The notes under the pieces were generated by a model. That model ran no database searches, was not told the DNA's origin, and worked only from the letters and a program-made list of their open reading frames with translations. Below, one piece after another: positions 33,785-41,541 of a DNA stretch of 64,000 nucleotides; the first letter of the stretch is position 1; each line of letters starts with the position of its first letter. The DNA lies in assembly GCA_944389505.1 (NCBI GenBank), contig CALXMP010000002.1, positions 186,001-250,000 on the forward strand, given 5' to 3'. The position numbers and the translations under genes were made by a program. The stretch comes from an uncultured Spirochaetaceae bacterium (GTDB lineage Bacteria; Spirochaetota; Spirochaetia; Sphaerochaetales; Sphaerochaetaceae).

Positions 33785-34960
33785 TTAAAGGAAGTCGGAA
33801 AGCATATAGCCTGATCCGGATCTTATCTTCTCAAGCCTCTGCGTACCTGATGCTTCAGGGCGTACGACATAGAAGCCATTGTCCTGGGTTATCATCAAGT
33901 ATTCCCTGTTGCTTCCGTTCTTTCCAGCGAAGCAGAGTGGGACGACATCGGCATCCTCTGTGACGGAGATGATCGAAGGCCTGGACTTGTTGTTCGATTC
34001 GGATGTGTCGTTTATGTCCTCCCTCCAGTAGATGCCATTGTCAGAGAGATAGCCGACAACGCTGTTTCCATCCCTGTAGATTGTCAGGTAGTTAACCTCC
34101 CTGTCGAGGACATCGAACCGCAGATCGCTCTGCCTTAGCCTGCCGTCATATCCGTTTTCCTTATATGATGTGTCGATAGCACAGATCTCACCGCTTGCAA
34201 GAGCTGCATAGTTGCCATCTGATCCCATAGGGTAGTCACGGGAATCGTGGGCAGTGTAGATCTTCGACATTGTGCCATCAATGATCACATAAAGATCATT
34301 CATGTTATCAGGAAGACCCTCGATCTCCGGATCATCTGTCGTGGCTTTTAGAACACCATCGCCGATCATCTGTGAATTGGAAGGTACAGAGAACTGCGAT
34401 GAGAGTGACATCGATGTGCCATTGATTTCCAGCTGTGCATAGTGAGCAGGGCTTAGGTTGTTCTCGCCCTGGAGCTTATAGAGGATCTGGATCTTATCCG
34501 GGGCGATACGTGAGACCGCGAAGGAGGTTATATCACTTACGCCTGTGATCGTGCATTTATTGTCTGTCATGGCTTTATTGAGTTCATCAAGCGTTATCTC
34601 TCCGCTCTCAGGAACTCTCACGCGGAAGAACTGATAGAGCTTTGTAGTGCTATCCTTGTATGCCATATAGAGGTAGCCATCCTGGAATACGATCGGGAAT
34701 GGATCATCCTTCGAGGACTCAAGGACCTTCTCGTACCTGATCTCATAGCCGTTGCCATTGCTGCGCTGGACTGAATAAGCCTTGTATATATCCCAGTCAC
34801 GCTCAAGATAGATGCGTGTTCCATCATTTCCGAGGTAGCTCTGGTTATAGCTCTCCTCTTCCTCCGCAAACTGATATGCCCACTGCAGGACACCTCTGGA
34901 GGAATCATTGCATGATACTGCGAGTAGTATGATGAATATCGAAAGAAGCAGTTTCTTCAT
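33785..34960 (-). CDS. Lipoprotein of unknown function
   Basis: The 391-residue protein has a lipoprotein signal ending LAVSC (Cys 17). The mature part is rich in Asp, Ser, Asn and Tyr, with recurring strand-like segments such as QDGYLYMAYKDSTTKLYQF and NYLTIYRDGNSVVGYLSD. This pattern suggests a beta-propeller or other all-beta fold, but no repeat can be aligned with confidence. It is the second gene of a two-gene unit with an outer-membrane barrel, 11 bases downstream of it, and may be its surface or periplasmic partner. Confidence 0.75.
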   Translation of the reverse strand: MKKLLLSIFIILLAVSCNDSSRGVLQWAYQFAEEEESYNQSYLGNDGTRIYLERDWDIYKAYSVQRSNGNGYEIRYEKVLESSKDDPFPIVFQDGYLYMAYKDSTTKLYQFFRVRVPESGEITLDELNKAMTDNKCTITGVSDITSFAVSRIAPDKIQILYKLQGENNLSPAHYAQLEINGTSMSLSSQFSVPSNSQMIGDGVLKATTDDPEIEGLPDNMNDLYVIIDGTMSKIYTAHDSRDYPMGSDGNYAALASGEICAIDTSYKENGYDGRLRQSDLRFDVLDREVNYLTIYRDGNSVVGYLSDNGIYWREDINDTSESNNKSRPSIISVTEDADVVPLCFAGKNGSNREYLMITQDNGFYVVRPEASGTQRLEKIRSGSGYMLSDFL

Positions 34961-34971
34961 TGTCTCCCCCC

Positions 34972-35580
34972 TTAATGCCTGTAGATGACCGATACCATCA
35001 GCGGTACGGTAGCATAGAGCGAATTCTTCTTTGCTGAATCGCCTGATACGCCATAGATCTCAGGTACCATATGGAATCCTGCCGTAATGCCAGCACCCCA
35101 TTCATTCGTGAAGAAGTACCTCATGCCGATCTCGAATGTGACTCCGAGGTTGATGCTTGAGTAGTCGCTTATTGCGATGTAATCAAGGCCGATTCCGAGC
35201 GATATCGGTATCTCGAAGTCTCCCTGGAGCGGAACATATGTGAACTTCAGGAGGATAGGGACTGATGTATAGACATCATTGCTCCTTACGAAGTCGAAGT
35301 GGTATCCCAGCTCGCCTCCGATAGCGAAGTACTCATTCAGGAAGACCTGGTAGGATATGGATCCGAAGCCTCCTACCGTATGGTGCGTCTGTCCATCGCC
35401 TGCGCCGAATCCGAATGTGAGAGGGAATTCGGGATCGTTCGGATTGTAGTAGAAGAAAGGAATAGTCGGACCTGCTGATATCGTGAATACCTGCGAGCCC
35501 GTATCATAGTATGTAGGCAATGCAGCGAGATACAGCGGCAATGCCAATAGCAGCAATATGATAGCTGTCAGTTTCTTCAT
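34972..35580 (-). CDS. Small outer-membrane beta-barrel protein (OmpW/TP0733-like)
   Basis: GAGGAG lies just upstream of the ATG at 35578-35580. The 202-residue protein has a Sec signal (KKLTAIILLLLALPLYLAAL). About eight amphipathic strands follow, for example YFAIGGELGYHFDFVRSND, LGIGLDYIAISDYSS and WGAGITAGFHMV, ending VPLMVSVIYRH. This is the size and look of eight-stranded OmpW-type barrels, like TP0733 of T. pallidum. No ligand can be inferred. It is first of the unit and has a near-consensus promoter. Confidence 0.75.
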   Translation of the reverse strand: MKKLTAIILLLLALPLYLAALPTYYDTGSQVFTISAGPTIPFFYYNPNDPEFPLTFGFGAGDGQTHHTVGGFGSISYQVFLNEYFAIGGELGYHFDFVRSNDVYTSVPILLKFTYVPLQGDFEIPISLGIGLDYIAISDYSSINLGVTFEIGMRYFFTNEWGAGITAGFHMVPEIYGVSGDSAKKNSLYATVPLMVSVIYRH

Positions 35581-35598
35581 CGGTTGCTCCTCTAGGCG

Positions 35599-35627
35599 AT
35601 TATACATGAACGCGATACTTCATTCAA
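35599..35627 (-). promoter_or_regulatory. Near-consensus promoter for the barrel and lipoprotein genes
   Basis: On the minus strand TTGAAT (35622-35627), 17 bases, TATAAT (35599-35604). It lies back to back with the folD promoter. Confidence 0.8.
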
Positions 35628-35633
35628 ACAGAC

Positions 35634-35662
35634 TTGTTGGCCTCGCGCTTACTCTCTATAAT
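35634..35662 (+). promoter_or_regulatory. Leaderless folD promoter
   Basis: TTGTTG (35634-35639), 17 bases, TATAAT (35657-35662), and the folD ATG begins seven bases later. The expected transcription start is the A of that ATG or the base before it. No Shine-Dalgarno is present. Confidence 0.65.
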
Positions 35663-35669
35663 TCCCCAT

Positions 35670-36545
35670 ATGAGAAGATTAGGTTGCAGAAAGGTTGCGG
35701 ATGCCGTTCTCGAAAGTATCCGGAAGAGGACTGAAGTATTCACTGGTGAAGGAAATAGCGTTCCATCGCTTGCGGTAGTGCTTGTGGGAGAGGATCCTGC
35801 GAGCATGACATATGTCAGGAAGAAGGCCGAGGCAGCAGCGTCTCTGGGCTTTATGCATTTTCAGTATAATCTTGATGCAGATACCGAGGAGAAGGATCTT
35901 CTTGCCCTGATCGATGAGCTCAATGCAAGGGATGATGTCGATGGAATACTCGTCCAGCTTCCTCTCCCGAAGGGTATCGATACCGATAAGGTCATCGACA
36001 GGATCGCTCCAGAGAAGGATGTCGATGGATTTACGCCTGTGAACCTTGGAAGGCTTGCAATAGGCAATGATGCATTCGTTCCATGCACACCTAAAGGGAT
36101 CATGAAGACCCTTGAATACTATGGCATAGAGACTGCTGGCAGGAATGTCACCGTGATAGGCAGGAGCAATATCGTAGGAAAGCCCATGGCCCTGCTTCTG
36201 ATGCAGCGCGGAGCGGATGCAACTGTGACGGTATGCAATACGAAGACAAAGGATCTTAAGGAGCATACGCTCTCTGCTGATATCATAATAGTGGCAGCAG
36301 GACACCCTGGCACAATCGATTCCAGCTATGTGAAGGACGGGGCTGCTGTCATCGATGTCGGTGTGAACAGGATTGAGGACCCGACAAGGGAGAAGGGCTT
36401 CAGGCTCACAGGGGATGCCGACTATGATTCCTTCAGCGACCGCGATGTCTCGATAACCCCTGTTCCGGGAGGTGTCGGGCTTATGACCGTCTCCATGCTT
36501 ATGGAGAACACGCTTGAGGCTGCCATCAGGAGAAGAGGAAAGTGA
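35670..36545 (+). CDS. folD: Bifunctional methylenetetrahydrofolate dehydrogenase/cyclohydrolase
   Basis: FolD interconverts methylene-, methenyl- and formyl-tetrahydrofolate for one-carbon supply. With the ATG at 35670 the protein has 291 residues. It shows ASMTYVRKKAEAAASLGF (active-site Tyr and Lys), DGILVQLPLP, EKDVDGFTPVN and the Rossmann motif VIGRSNIVGKPMA. The usual family N-terminus is replaced by a short RRLGCRKVADAV. An upstream codon at 35634 coincides with the -35 and cannot be the start. It overlaps miaB by 4 bases (GTGA). Confidence 0.95.
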   Translation: MRRLGCRKVADAVLESIRKRTEVFTGEGNSVPSLAVVLVGEDPASMTYVRKKAEAAASLGFMHFQYNLDADTEEKDLLALIDELNARDDVDGILVQLPLPKGIDTDKVIDRIAPEKDVDGFTPVNLGRLAIGNDAFVPCTPKGIMKTLEYYGIETAGRNVTVIGRSNIVGKPMALLLMQRGADATVTVCNTKTKDLKEHTLSADIIIVAAGHPGTIDSSYVKDGAAVIDVGVNRIEDPTREKGFRLTGDADYDSFSDRDVSITPVPGGVGLMTVSMLMENTLEAAIRRRGK

Positions 36546-37831
36546 AGTATCTTATAGAGACCTATGGGTGTCAGCTGAATAAGGCCGAGTCCGATGCGCT
36601 TGAGATTCTCCTGAAGGGAAGGGGAATCGAGAAGACCGAGAATCCCGATGAGGCCGATGCCGTTATCCTCAACACATGCTCTGTAAGGAAGACTGCTGAG
36701 AACAGGATCTGGGGACGTCTGGGGTTCTATTCCGCTGAGAAGAGGAAGCATGGCACAAGGATAATCGTCACAGGCTGCATGGCAGAACGTCTCAAGGAAG
36801 ATCTTAAGAAGGATGCTCCATATGTCGATGCAGTCATAGGAACGAACGATAAGGCCTCCATCCCTGATTTCATCGTATCGGGAAGCATTCCTTCCCTTGA
36901 TCACTATAGTTTCCAGCGTTCTTATTATCAGGAGGGGGCATACTCAAGCTATGTGCCTATAATGAATGGCTGCAATAACTTCTGCTCATACTGCATCGTT
37001 CCGTATGTAAGGGGCAGGGAAGTCTCAAGGCCTGTTGAGGATATCATAGAGGAGATAAAGGCGCTTGAGGAAAGGAATGTCAGGGAGATAACCCTTCTCG
37101 GGCAGAACGTGAATTCATACTCATCGGAATATAATGGCTCCCATGTCGATTTCCCGACGCTCCTTGAGATCATCGTGCCATATATGGAGAGCATCCAGTT
37201 CGTGCGCTTCGAGTCTCCCCATCCTAAGGATTTCTCTGACCATCTTATCGATGTCATCGCACGTGAGCGCCGTATTGCCAGCCACATCCACCTTCCGATG
37301 CAGTCAGGCTCTACGCGTATCCTTTCCCTGATGAACAGGAAGAATACCAGGGAGAGCTTCATATCTCTTGTCGGGAAGATGCGGGAAAGGATTCCGGGGC
37401 TTACATTCTCAACAGATGTAATGGTTGGCTTCCCTTCAGAGACGGAGAAGGAGTATGAGGAGACGCTCTCCATGATGGAGATCATGGGATGCACGGAAGC
37501 GTTCATGTATTACTTCAATCCACGCGAGGGGACAAGGGCTGCCTCGATGGATGGCCAGATTGAGGACGAGGTTAAGATCAGGCGTCTCGAGAGGCTTATC
37601 AATGAACAGCTTGAAAGGCAGAAGAGGATAAAGGAATCGATGATACCGTTCTCCGCCCGTGTGCTTGTCACAGGCAGGAGCCGTGATGACGAGGGCATGT
37701 ATCTCGGGCGGAGCGAGCACAATGACTACTTCGTCTTCTCCTCTTCATCGCCGCTTAGTGATGGAGACATCGTCAAAGTTAATGCCGATGAGCTCAGCGG
37801 CAATACTTTCAGGGGGCATAAAGTTGAGTGA
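36542..37831 (+). CDS. miaB: tRNA-2-methylthio-N6-dimethylallyladenosine synthase MiaB
   Basis: MiaB is a radical-SAM methylthiotransferase acting on tRNA position 37. The 429-residue protein has the N-terminal UPF0004 domain with its three cysteines (TYGCQLNKAESD, LNTCSVRKTAENR, VTGCMAERLK). The radical-SAM motif CNNFCSYCIVPYVRGRE and a C-terminal TRAM domain follow. It starts with GTG overlapping folD. Its last codons overlap the sirtuin start. Confidence 0.95.
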   Translation: MKYLIETYGCQLNKAESDALEILLKGRGIEKTENPDEADAVILNTCSVRKTAENRIWGRLGFYSAEKRKHGTRIIVTGCMAERLKEDLKKDAPYVDAVIGTNDKASIPDFIVSGSIPSLDHYSFQRSYYQEGAYSSYVPIMNGCNNFCSYCIVPYVRGREVSRPVEDIIEEIKALEERNVREITLLGQNVNSYSSEYNGSHVDFPTLLEIIVPYMESIQFVRFESPHPKDFSDHLIDVIARERRIASHIHLPMQSGSTRILSLMNRKNTRESFISLVGKMRERIPGLTFSTDVMVGFPSETEKEYEETLSMMEIMGCTEAFMYYFNPREGTRAASMDGQIEDEVKIRRLERLINEQLERQKRIKESMIPFSARVLVTGRSRDDEGMYLGRSEHNDYFVFSSSSPLSDGDIVKVNADELSGNTFRGHKVE

Positions 37832-38591
37832 TTACTCCGCATTCTTTGATCTCTACAGTAAATCGAGAAGAATCGTTGTCCTGACAGGAGCAGGGGTCTC
37901 GACGCTCTCGGGCATCCCTGACTTCCGCTCCTCGGGAGGCCTTTATTCAAAGGAGTTCGGGAATATGAGCGTTGAGGAGATACTCGAGATAGGGTTCTTC
38001 CGCCTCCATCCCGATGTCTTCTACTCATGGGCTCGCGATAACTGGTACCAGATGGATAGCTATGAGCCGAATATAATCCACAGGACTCTTGCTGAGATGG
38101 AGCGGAGGGGGAGGCTCACGGAGGGCATCTTCACCCAGAATATCGATAACCTCCATCAGAGGGCAGGATCAAAGAAGGTCTATGAGCTCCATGGAAGCGT
38201 ACGCTTCGGCTACTGCATGGAGTGCCACCGCCAGTATGGGTATGACGAGATTGCGCGCTCTGTGAATGCAGGAGCTGTTCCCGTATGCGCATCATGCGGT
38301 GGCGTGATCAAGCCCGATATCGTATTCTACGGCGAGCCTCTTGACTCATCCATGCTGATGAGAGCGGAGAATGCCTTTGCCAATGCCGACCTTGCGATAG
38401 TCCTCGGCTCCTCCCTTGTCGTCAACCCGGCAGCATCCCTGCCTTATATCTCCGCAAGGAATGGCAAGGATATCGTGATTGTGAACAGGCAGAGGACATA
38501 CATCGATGACTATGCCGCTATCCGGTATGATGATCTTGAGGAGTTCTTCAGCGCTTTCAGCGATTACCTCGTGTCGCATGAGGGAAAATAG
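37824..38591 (+). CDS. Sirtuin NAD-dependent protein deacylase
   Basis: Sirtuins remove acyl groups from lysine using NAD+. A TTG at 37824 preceded by AGGGGG gives a 255-residue protein that overlaps miaB by 8 bases; no ATG or GTG is better placed. The NAD site is TGAGVSTLSGIPDFRS. TQNIDNLH follows, then the catalytic His in YELHGS. Two zinc Cys pairs lie in GYCMECHRQY and VCASCGG, and the substrate groove is IKPDIVFYGE, with VLGSSLVVNPAA near the end. All key residues are present. Because the class-defining residues are unclear, deacetylase versus desuccinylase is left open. Confidence 0.92.
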   Translation: MSDYSAFFDLYSKSRRIVVLTGAGVSTLSGIPDFRSSGGLYSKEFGNMSVEEILEIGFFRLHPDVFYSWARDNWYQMDSYEPNIIHRTLAEMERRGRLTEGIFTQNIDNLHQRAGSKKVYELHGSVRFGYCMECHRQYGYDEIARSVNAGAVPVCASCGGVIKPDIVFYGEPLDSSMLMRAENAFANADLAIVLGSSLVVNPAASLPYISARNGKDIVIVNRQRTYIDDYAAIRYDDLEEFFSAFSDYLVSHEGK

Positions 38592-38612
38592 GCACTCTGC
38601 TTGTTTTCTCTC

Positions 38613-38641
38613 TTGATGATTCGCAATTTCTTTGTTACTTT
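38613..38641 (+). promoter_or_regulatory. Possible ssrA promoter
   Basis: TTGATG (38613-38618), 17 bases, TACTTT (38636-38641). The -10 is weak. It would start transcription a few bases upstream of the mature tmRNA 5' end, which RNase P could trim. Confidence 0.3.
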
Positions 38642-38656
38642 ATTGCCGTAAAGCAT

Positions 38657-39023
38657 GGGGGTGTTCTGGTTTCGACTGGCTTTGCTATGCCATAGACTGC
38701 GGGTCAAGAGCTGACTTGTTAAACCGGCACCAAAAATTAAATGCAAAGAAAGAAGACGAGTACGTCTCTGACGAAGCATTTGCTCTTGCTGCTTGATCGC
38801 AGTTCTGAGCGGGAATCTCTGGGTTAAGCCTCTGGCACTCTGATTCCTTTACCGAAGGGGGCTTTCTCCCAGGCAGTTCGCCGGGCAGGGGAGGAGATTA
38901 AGGCGATGCACCGGATGAACGCTTGTTCTGCTGCCTTAGTCCGGCCAAGATAGAAGCAGGACTATATCCGTAGACGTTTATGGGTGGACTGTTAGGACGG
39001 GAGTTCGAGTCTCCCCACCTCCA
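38657..39023 (+). ncRNA. ssrA: Transfer-messenger RNA
   Basis: tmRNA rescues stalled ribosomes with SmpB. The 5' end GGGGGTGTTCTGGTTTCGAC and the 3' T-arm GGGAGTTCGAGTCTCCC are diagnostic. GGGGGTG (38657-38663) pairs with CACCTCC (39016-39022) as the acceptor stem, with A39023 as discriminator. The terminal CCA is not encoded (TTG follows). The tag frame starts at GCA 38743. The mature RNA is about 367 bases. The TetR gene begins only 12 bases downstream with no terminator between, so they may share a transcript. Confidence 0.95.
38743..38796 (+). other. tmRNA proteolysis-tag reading frame
   Basis: The resume codon GCA at 38743 opens 17 codons encoding AKKEDEYVSDEAFALAA, ending at TGA 38794-38796. 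The final ALAA is the classic ClpXP recognition end. This is a tag inside ssrA, not a separate gene. Confidence 0.9.
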
Positions 39024-39035
39024 TTGCAGAGAGTT

Positions 39036-39605
39036 ATGGCTGAGAAGGTTGATGTAAGAATAGTCAAAACGAAGGAGCGCCTGAAAAGAGCGCTTCTTGA
39101 TCTTCTGAAGACAAAGTCCGTTTCCGAGATCTCCGTAAGCGAGATCTGCAAGAAGGGCGAGGTCAACCGCAATACCTTCTACTGCCATTATGACTCTGTC
39201 CAGGACCTTCTTTCGGAAGTCGAGGGTCTTTTCCTCCAGGAGCTTAGCACGAGCATCAAGATCTCCGGGGATACCCTTAATTCTGTCTCTGACCTTGTGT
39301 ATCTGATACTCCGGATTGCAAGAGCAAACAACGACCTATGCTCCCTGCTGTTCTCTGAGAACGGCGACAAGAAGTTCCTTGCCACGATCCTAACATTCGC
39401 GCTTCCATCTGCTGTGGACAACTGGTCCGATGAACTAGGGATAAGCCGCCGCGATGCGGAGATTCTCTACTATTTCATATCAGGAGGCGCAGTCCGCGTG
39501 ATAGAGCAGTGGGTGGCTGGAGGCTTCACCGAGAATGAGAAGATGATTGCGGAGAAGCTCAATGCAATCATCCTTGGAGCACAGAGCGCCATCGCAGCTC
39601 AATAG
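39036..39605 (+). CDS. TetR/AcrR-family transcriptional regulator
   Basis: The ATG at 39036 is used; a TTG at 39024 would start next to the tmRNA end. The 189-residue protein has an N-terminal helix-turn-helix (LKRALLDLLKTKSVSEISVSE, then ICKKGEVNRNTFYCHYDSVQ, about residues 15-55). A helical ligand-binding domain ends in GGFTENEKMIAEKLNAII. TetR proteins usually repress an adjacent operon; no transporter lies beside it, so the target is unclear. It sits between ssrA and convergent smpB, overlapping smpB by 7 bases. Confidence 0.85.
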   Translation: MAEKVDVRIVKTKERLKRALLDLLKTKSVSEISVSEICKKGEVNRNTFYCHYDSVQDLLSEVEGLFLQELSTSIKISGDTLNSVSDLVYLILRIARANNDLCSLLFSENGDKKFLATILTFALPSAVDNWSDELGISRRDAEILYYFISGGAVRVIEQWVAGGFTENEKMIAEKLNAIILGAQSAIAAQ

Positions 39606-40057
39606 CTGTTGATTTCCCTAAGCTGCCTTCTTGCATCCCTGTTGAGATCCCTCTCCCTGATTGCGTCCTTCTTGTCCCTGACATTCTTTCCGCGTGCAAG
39701 CGCTATCTTCATCTTCACAAGATTTCCCTTAAGGTAGATTTCAAGCGGAACGATTGTGAGTCCTCTCTCGTTGACCTTCCTAGTGAACTTCTTTATCTCC
39801 TGCTTGTGAGCAAGGAGAACGCGGTTCCTGTCCGTCTTATGGTTGAAGATATTCCCATGGGAGTAGGGCTGGATGAGGAATCCGATGAGTATGAGCGAGC
39901 CGTTCTTCGGGACGATGTAGCTATCTGAGAATGAGCACTTGCCCTCGCGCACGGACTTGACCTCCGTGCCGACGAGCGCTATGCCTGTCTCAAGCTCCTC
40001 AAGTATCTCATAGTTGAAGTATGCCTTCTTGTTCTTCTGTATAAGCTTCGTTTCCAC
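39599..40057 (-). CDS. smpB: SsrA-binding protein SmpB
   Basis: SmpB carries tmRNA into the stalled ribosome. The GTG at 40055-40057 is the natural start (protein begins ETKLIQKNKKAYFNYEI), because upstream sequence belongs to the preceding gene. The 152-residue protein shows GIALVGTEVKSVREG, the central barrel motif, and ends with a basic helix (RDKKDAIRERDLNRDARRQL) that occupies the mRNA channel. It overlaps the upstream stop by one base (TAGTG). Its partner ssrA lies within 1 kb on the other strand. Confidence 0.95.
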   Translation of the reverse strand: METKLIQKNKKAYFNYEILEELETGIALVGTEVKSVREGKCSFSDSYIVPKNGSLILIGFLIQPYSHGNIFNHKTDRNRVLLAHKQEIKKFTRKVNERGLTIVPLEIYLKGNLVKMKIALARGKNVRDKKDAIRERDLNRDARRQLREINSY

Positions 40058-41469
40058 TATCTTACCCCGATTCTGAAGCCAGCATAGACGGAGCATGCGC
40101 TTCTGTCCATAGCACCCGATGTATCCGCATCGACCATATCCGGCGTATTGATCCAGCTTCCGCCCTTTACGACGGCATCATCGTATGGATAGAGGGAAGC
40201 GAGTCTCTCCGCATCCTCTGGTACGAAGTGAGCGAGTGGGATGAATGATGTTGAGGTGAACTCCCAAAGCTGTCCCATCATCGCTTTCGGCGCTGTATTG
40301 TCATTGTCGATTGACAAGAGGGACGATGTGTATAGCTTTTCAGATGCAGAGTATGCTGCGAGCGTCCACTCCGCCTCCGACGGAAGGACTATGTTCATCC
40401 CGGTCTTCTCAGATAGCCATCTGCAGTAGGCATCGGCCGCATGCCAGCTGATGCTCCTGATGGGAAGCCCGGAGCGGACCGATGTGGAGAGCGTGACATC
40501 GGAAAGGTAGTTCCCGTCTGCCATGCCATCGGCGATGAGCGTATCCTTATTGGACTTTGCCCAGTAGGGATTTTCTGCAACGAAGAGCGCATACTCGTAC
40601 TCTGAGACAGGATCGGCGGCAATGCTGAACTCTCCGGTCTCCGCTTTGACGAAGCGGTCCTTGGACTCTGGGTAGGAAACTGATGCCGTATTGCCCATCA
40701 CAAAACTTGCAGGGCTGTATGTGAAGAGCCCTGAGTCATATACAGGAGGCTCGATTGCTATAGCCTCTTTTGCTGGTGCTTCCGGCGCATTCCCGTCAAG
40801 CACTGCTATTATCGTCCTGAGAGCGTCAGAGCTGTATGGGATACCTGCATTATCGAGAATCTTCAGTGATTCTCTGAAATCATTCTCCATCTCATCCGAT
40901 GTGATATGCATCGCCATGTAGAGAAGCGGATCCGAGACATCGGAAAAGCCAAGGGTCACGGCATTCTCCGCGAATGGAGTGAATATCGGGGGATAGTGGT
41001 AGCTTTCGGTGTAGCTGAGGATGCGTGACCATCTCGCAGCTTCCCTTGCCGCATTCTCCGTCACAGCTCTTTCTATCTCCCCGGAGTATCCGATTGCGTA
41101 TTCTATAGGGGTAATCCTATGGTGGAACAGGGTAAAGAAGAGCTGATCTGGAATGCTGATCTCAGCAGAGCCTGCATCGGCGCCGAGGATGCTGAATGAG
41201 AACTCATGATGCCCTGAGGGGACGAAGTAGACCGATCCCTCTGTCGAGCCAAGGTATTTCCCATCCATGTAGACAGCAGTATTGCGCGTATTGATATCGA
41301 AAGAGACATAGCTTCCGTTGGAAAGGATTCCTGGAAGCATGCATATGATGAAGAAAAGCAGCAGGACCGCTCCGGCAAGTCCGCAGAGGATGATTGCTCC
41401 GGGCCGTATGCCATGAAAAGGCTTAAGGTGTACCGGCTCGACCTCCGGCAGCTCTATCTTTTTTCCCAT
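40057..41469 (-). CDS. Membrane-anchored FGE-sulfatase (SUMF1) domain protein with PEGA-like segment
   Basis: A cytoplasmic N-terminus of about 27 residues is followed by one membrane helix (about 28-50). A PEGA-like beta segment comes next (NTAVYMDGKYLGSTEGSVYFVPSGHHEF). The C-terminal half is an FGE-sulfatase fold (FVMGNTASVSYPESKDRF, SISWHAADAYCRWLSEKTG, VLPSEAEWTLAAY, VVKGGSWIN, FRIGVR). Most bacterial members are not sulfatase activators, and no sulfatase is nearby. The function is thus unknown, probably a periplasmic binding or carbohydrate-related role. It is coupled to smpB. A promoter ends six bases before its ATG, so it looks leaderless. Confidence 0.82.
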   Translation of the reverse strand: MGKKIELPEVEPVHLKPFHGIRPGAIILCGLAGAVLLLFFIICMLPGILSNGSYVSFDINTRNTAVYMDGKYLGSTEGSVYFVPSGHHEFSFSILGADAGSAEISIPDQLFFTLFHHRITPIEYAIGYSGEIERAVTENAAREAARWSRILSYTESYHYPPIFTPFAENAVTLGFSDVSDPLLYMAMHITSDEMENDFRESLKILDNAGIPYSSDALRTIIAVLDGNAPEAPAKEAIAIEPPVYDSGLFTYSPASFVMGNTASVSYPESKDRFVKAETGEFSIAADPVSEYEYALFVAENPYWAKSNKDTLIADGMADGNYLSDVTLSTSVRSGLPIRSISWHAADAYCRWLSEKTGMNIVLPSEAEWTLAAYSASEKLYTSSLLSIDNDNTAPKAMMGQLWEFTSTSFIPLAHFVPEDAERLASLYPYDDAVVKGGSWINTPDMVDADTSGAMDRSACSVYAGFRIGVR

Positions 41470-41475
41470 AGAGCT

Positions 41476-41505
41476 AAAATAAGCTCAGAGCTCCGGAATT
41501 GTCAA
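41476..41505 (-). promoter_or_regulatory. Leaderless promoter of the FGE-smpB operon
   Basis: TTGACA (41500-41505), 18 bases, TATTTT (41476-41481) on the minus strand. The ATG starts six bases downstream. Confidence 0.6.
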
Positions 41506-41506
41506 C

Positions 41507-41535
41507 TTGCCATCCCTCCGCTCTATGAGTAGGAT
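41507..41535 (+). promoter_or_regulatory. Probable leaderless promoter of lepB
   Basis: TTGCCA (41507-41512), 17 bases, TAGGAT (41530-41535), then six bases to the ATG. AGGA inside the hexamer might instead serve as a weak Shine-Dalgarno. Confidence 0.45.
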
Positions 41536-41541
41536 TAGCAT

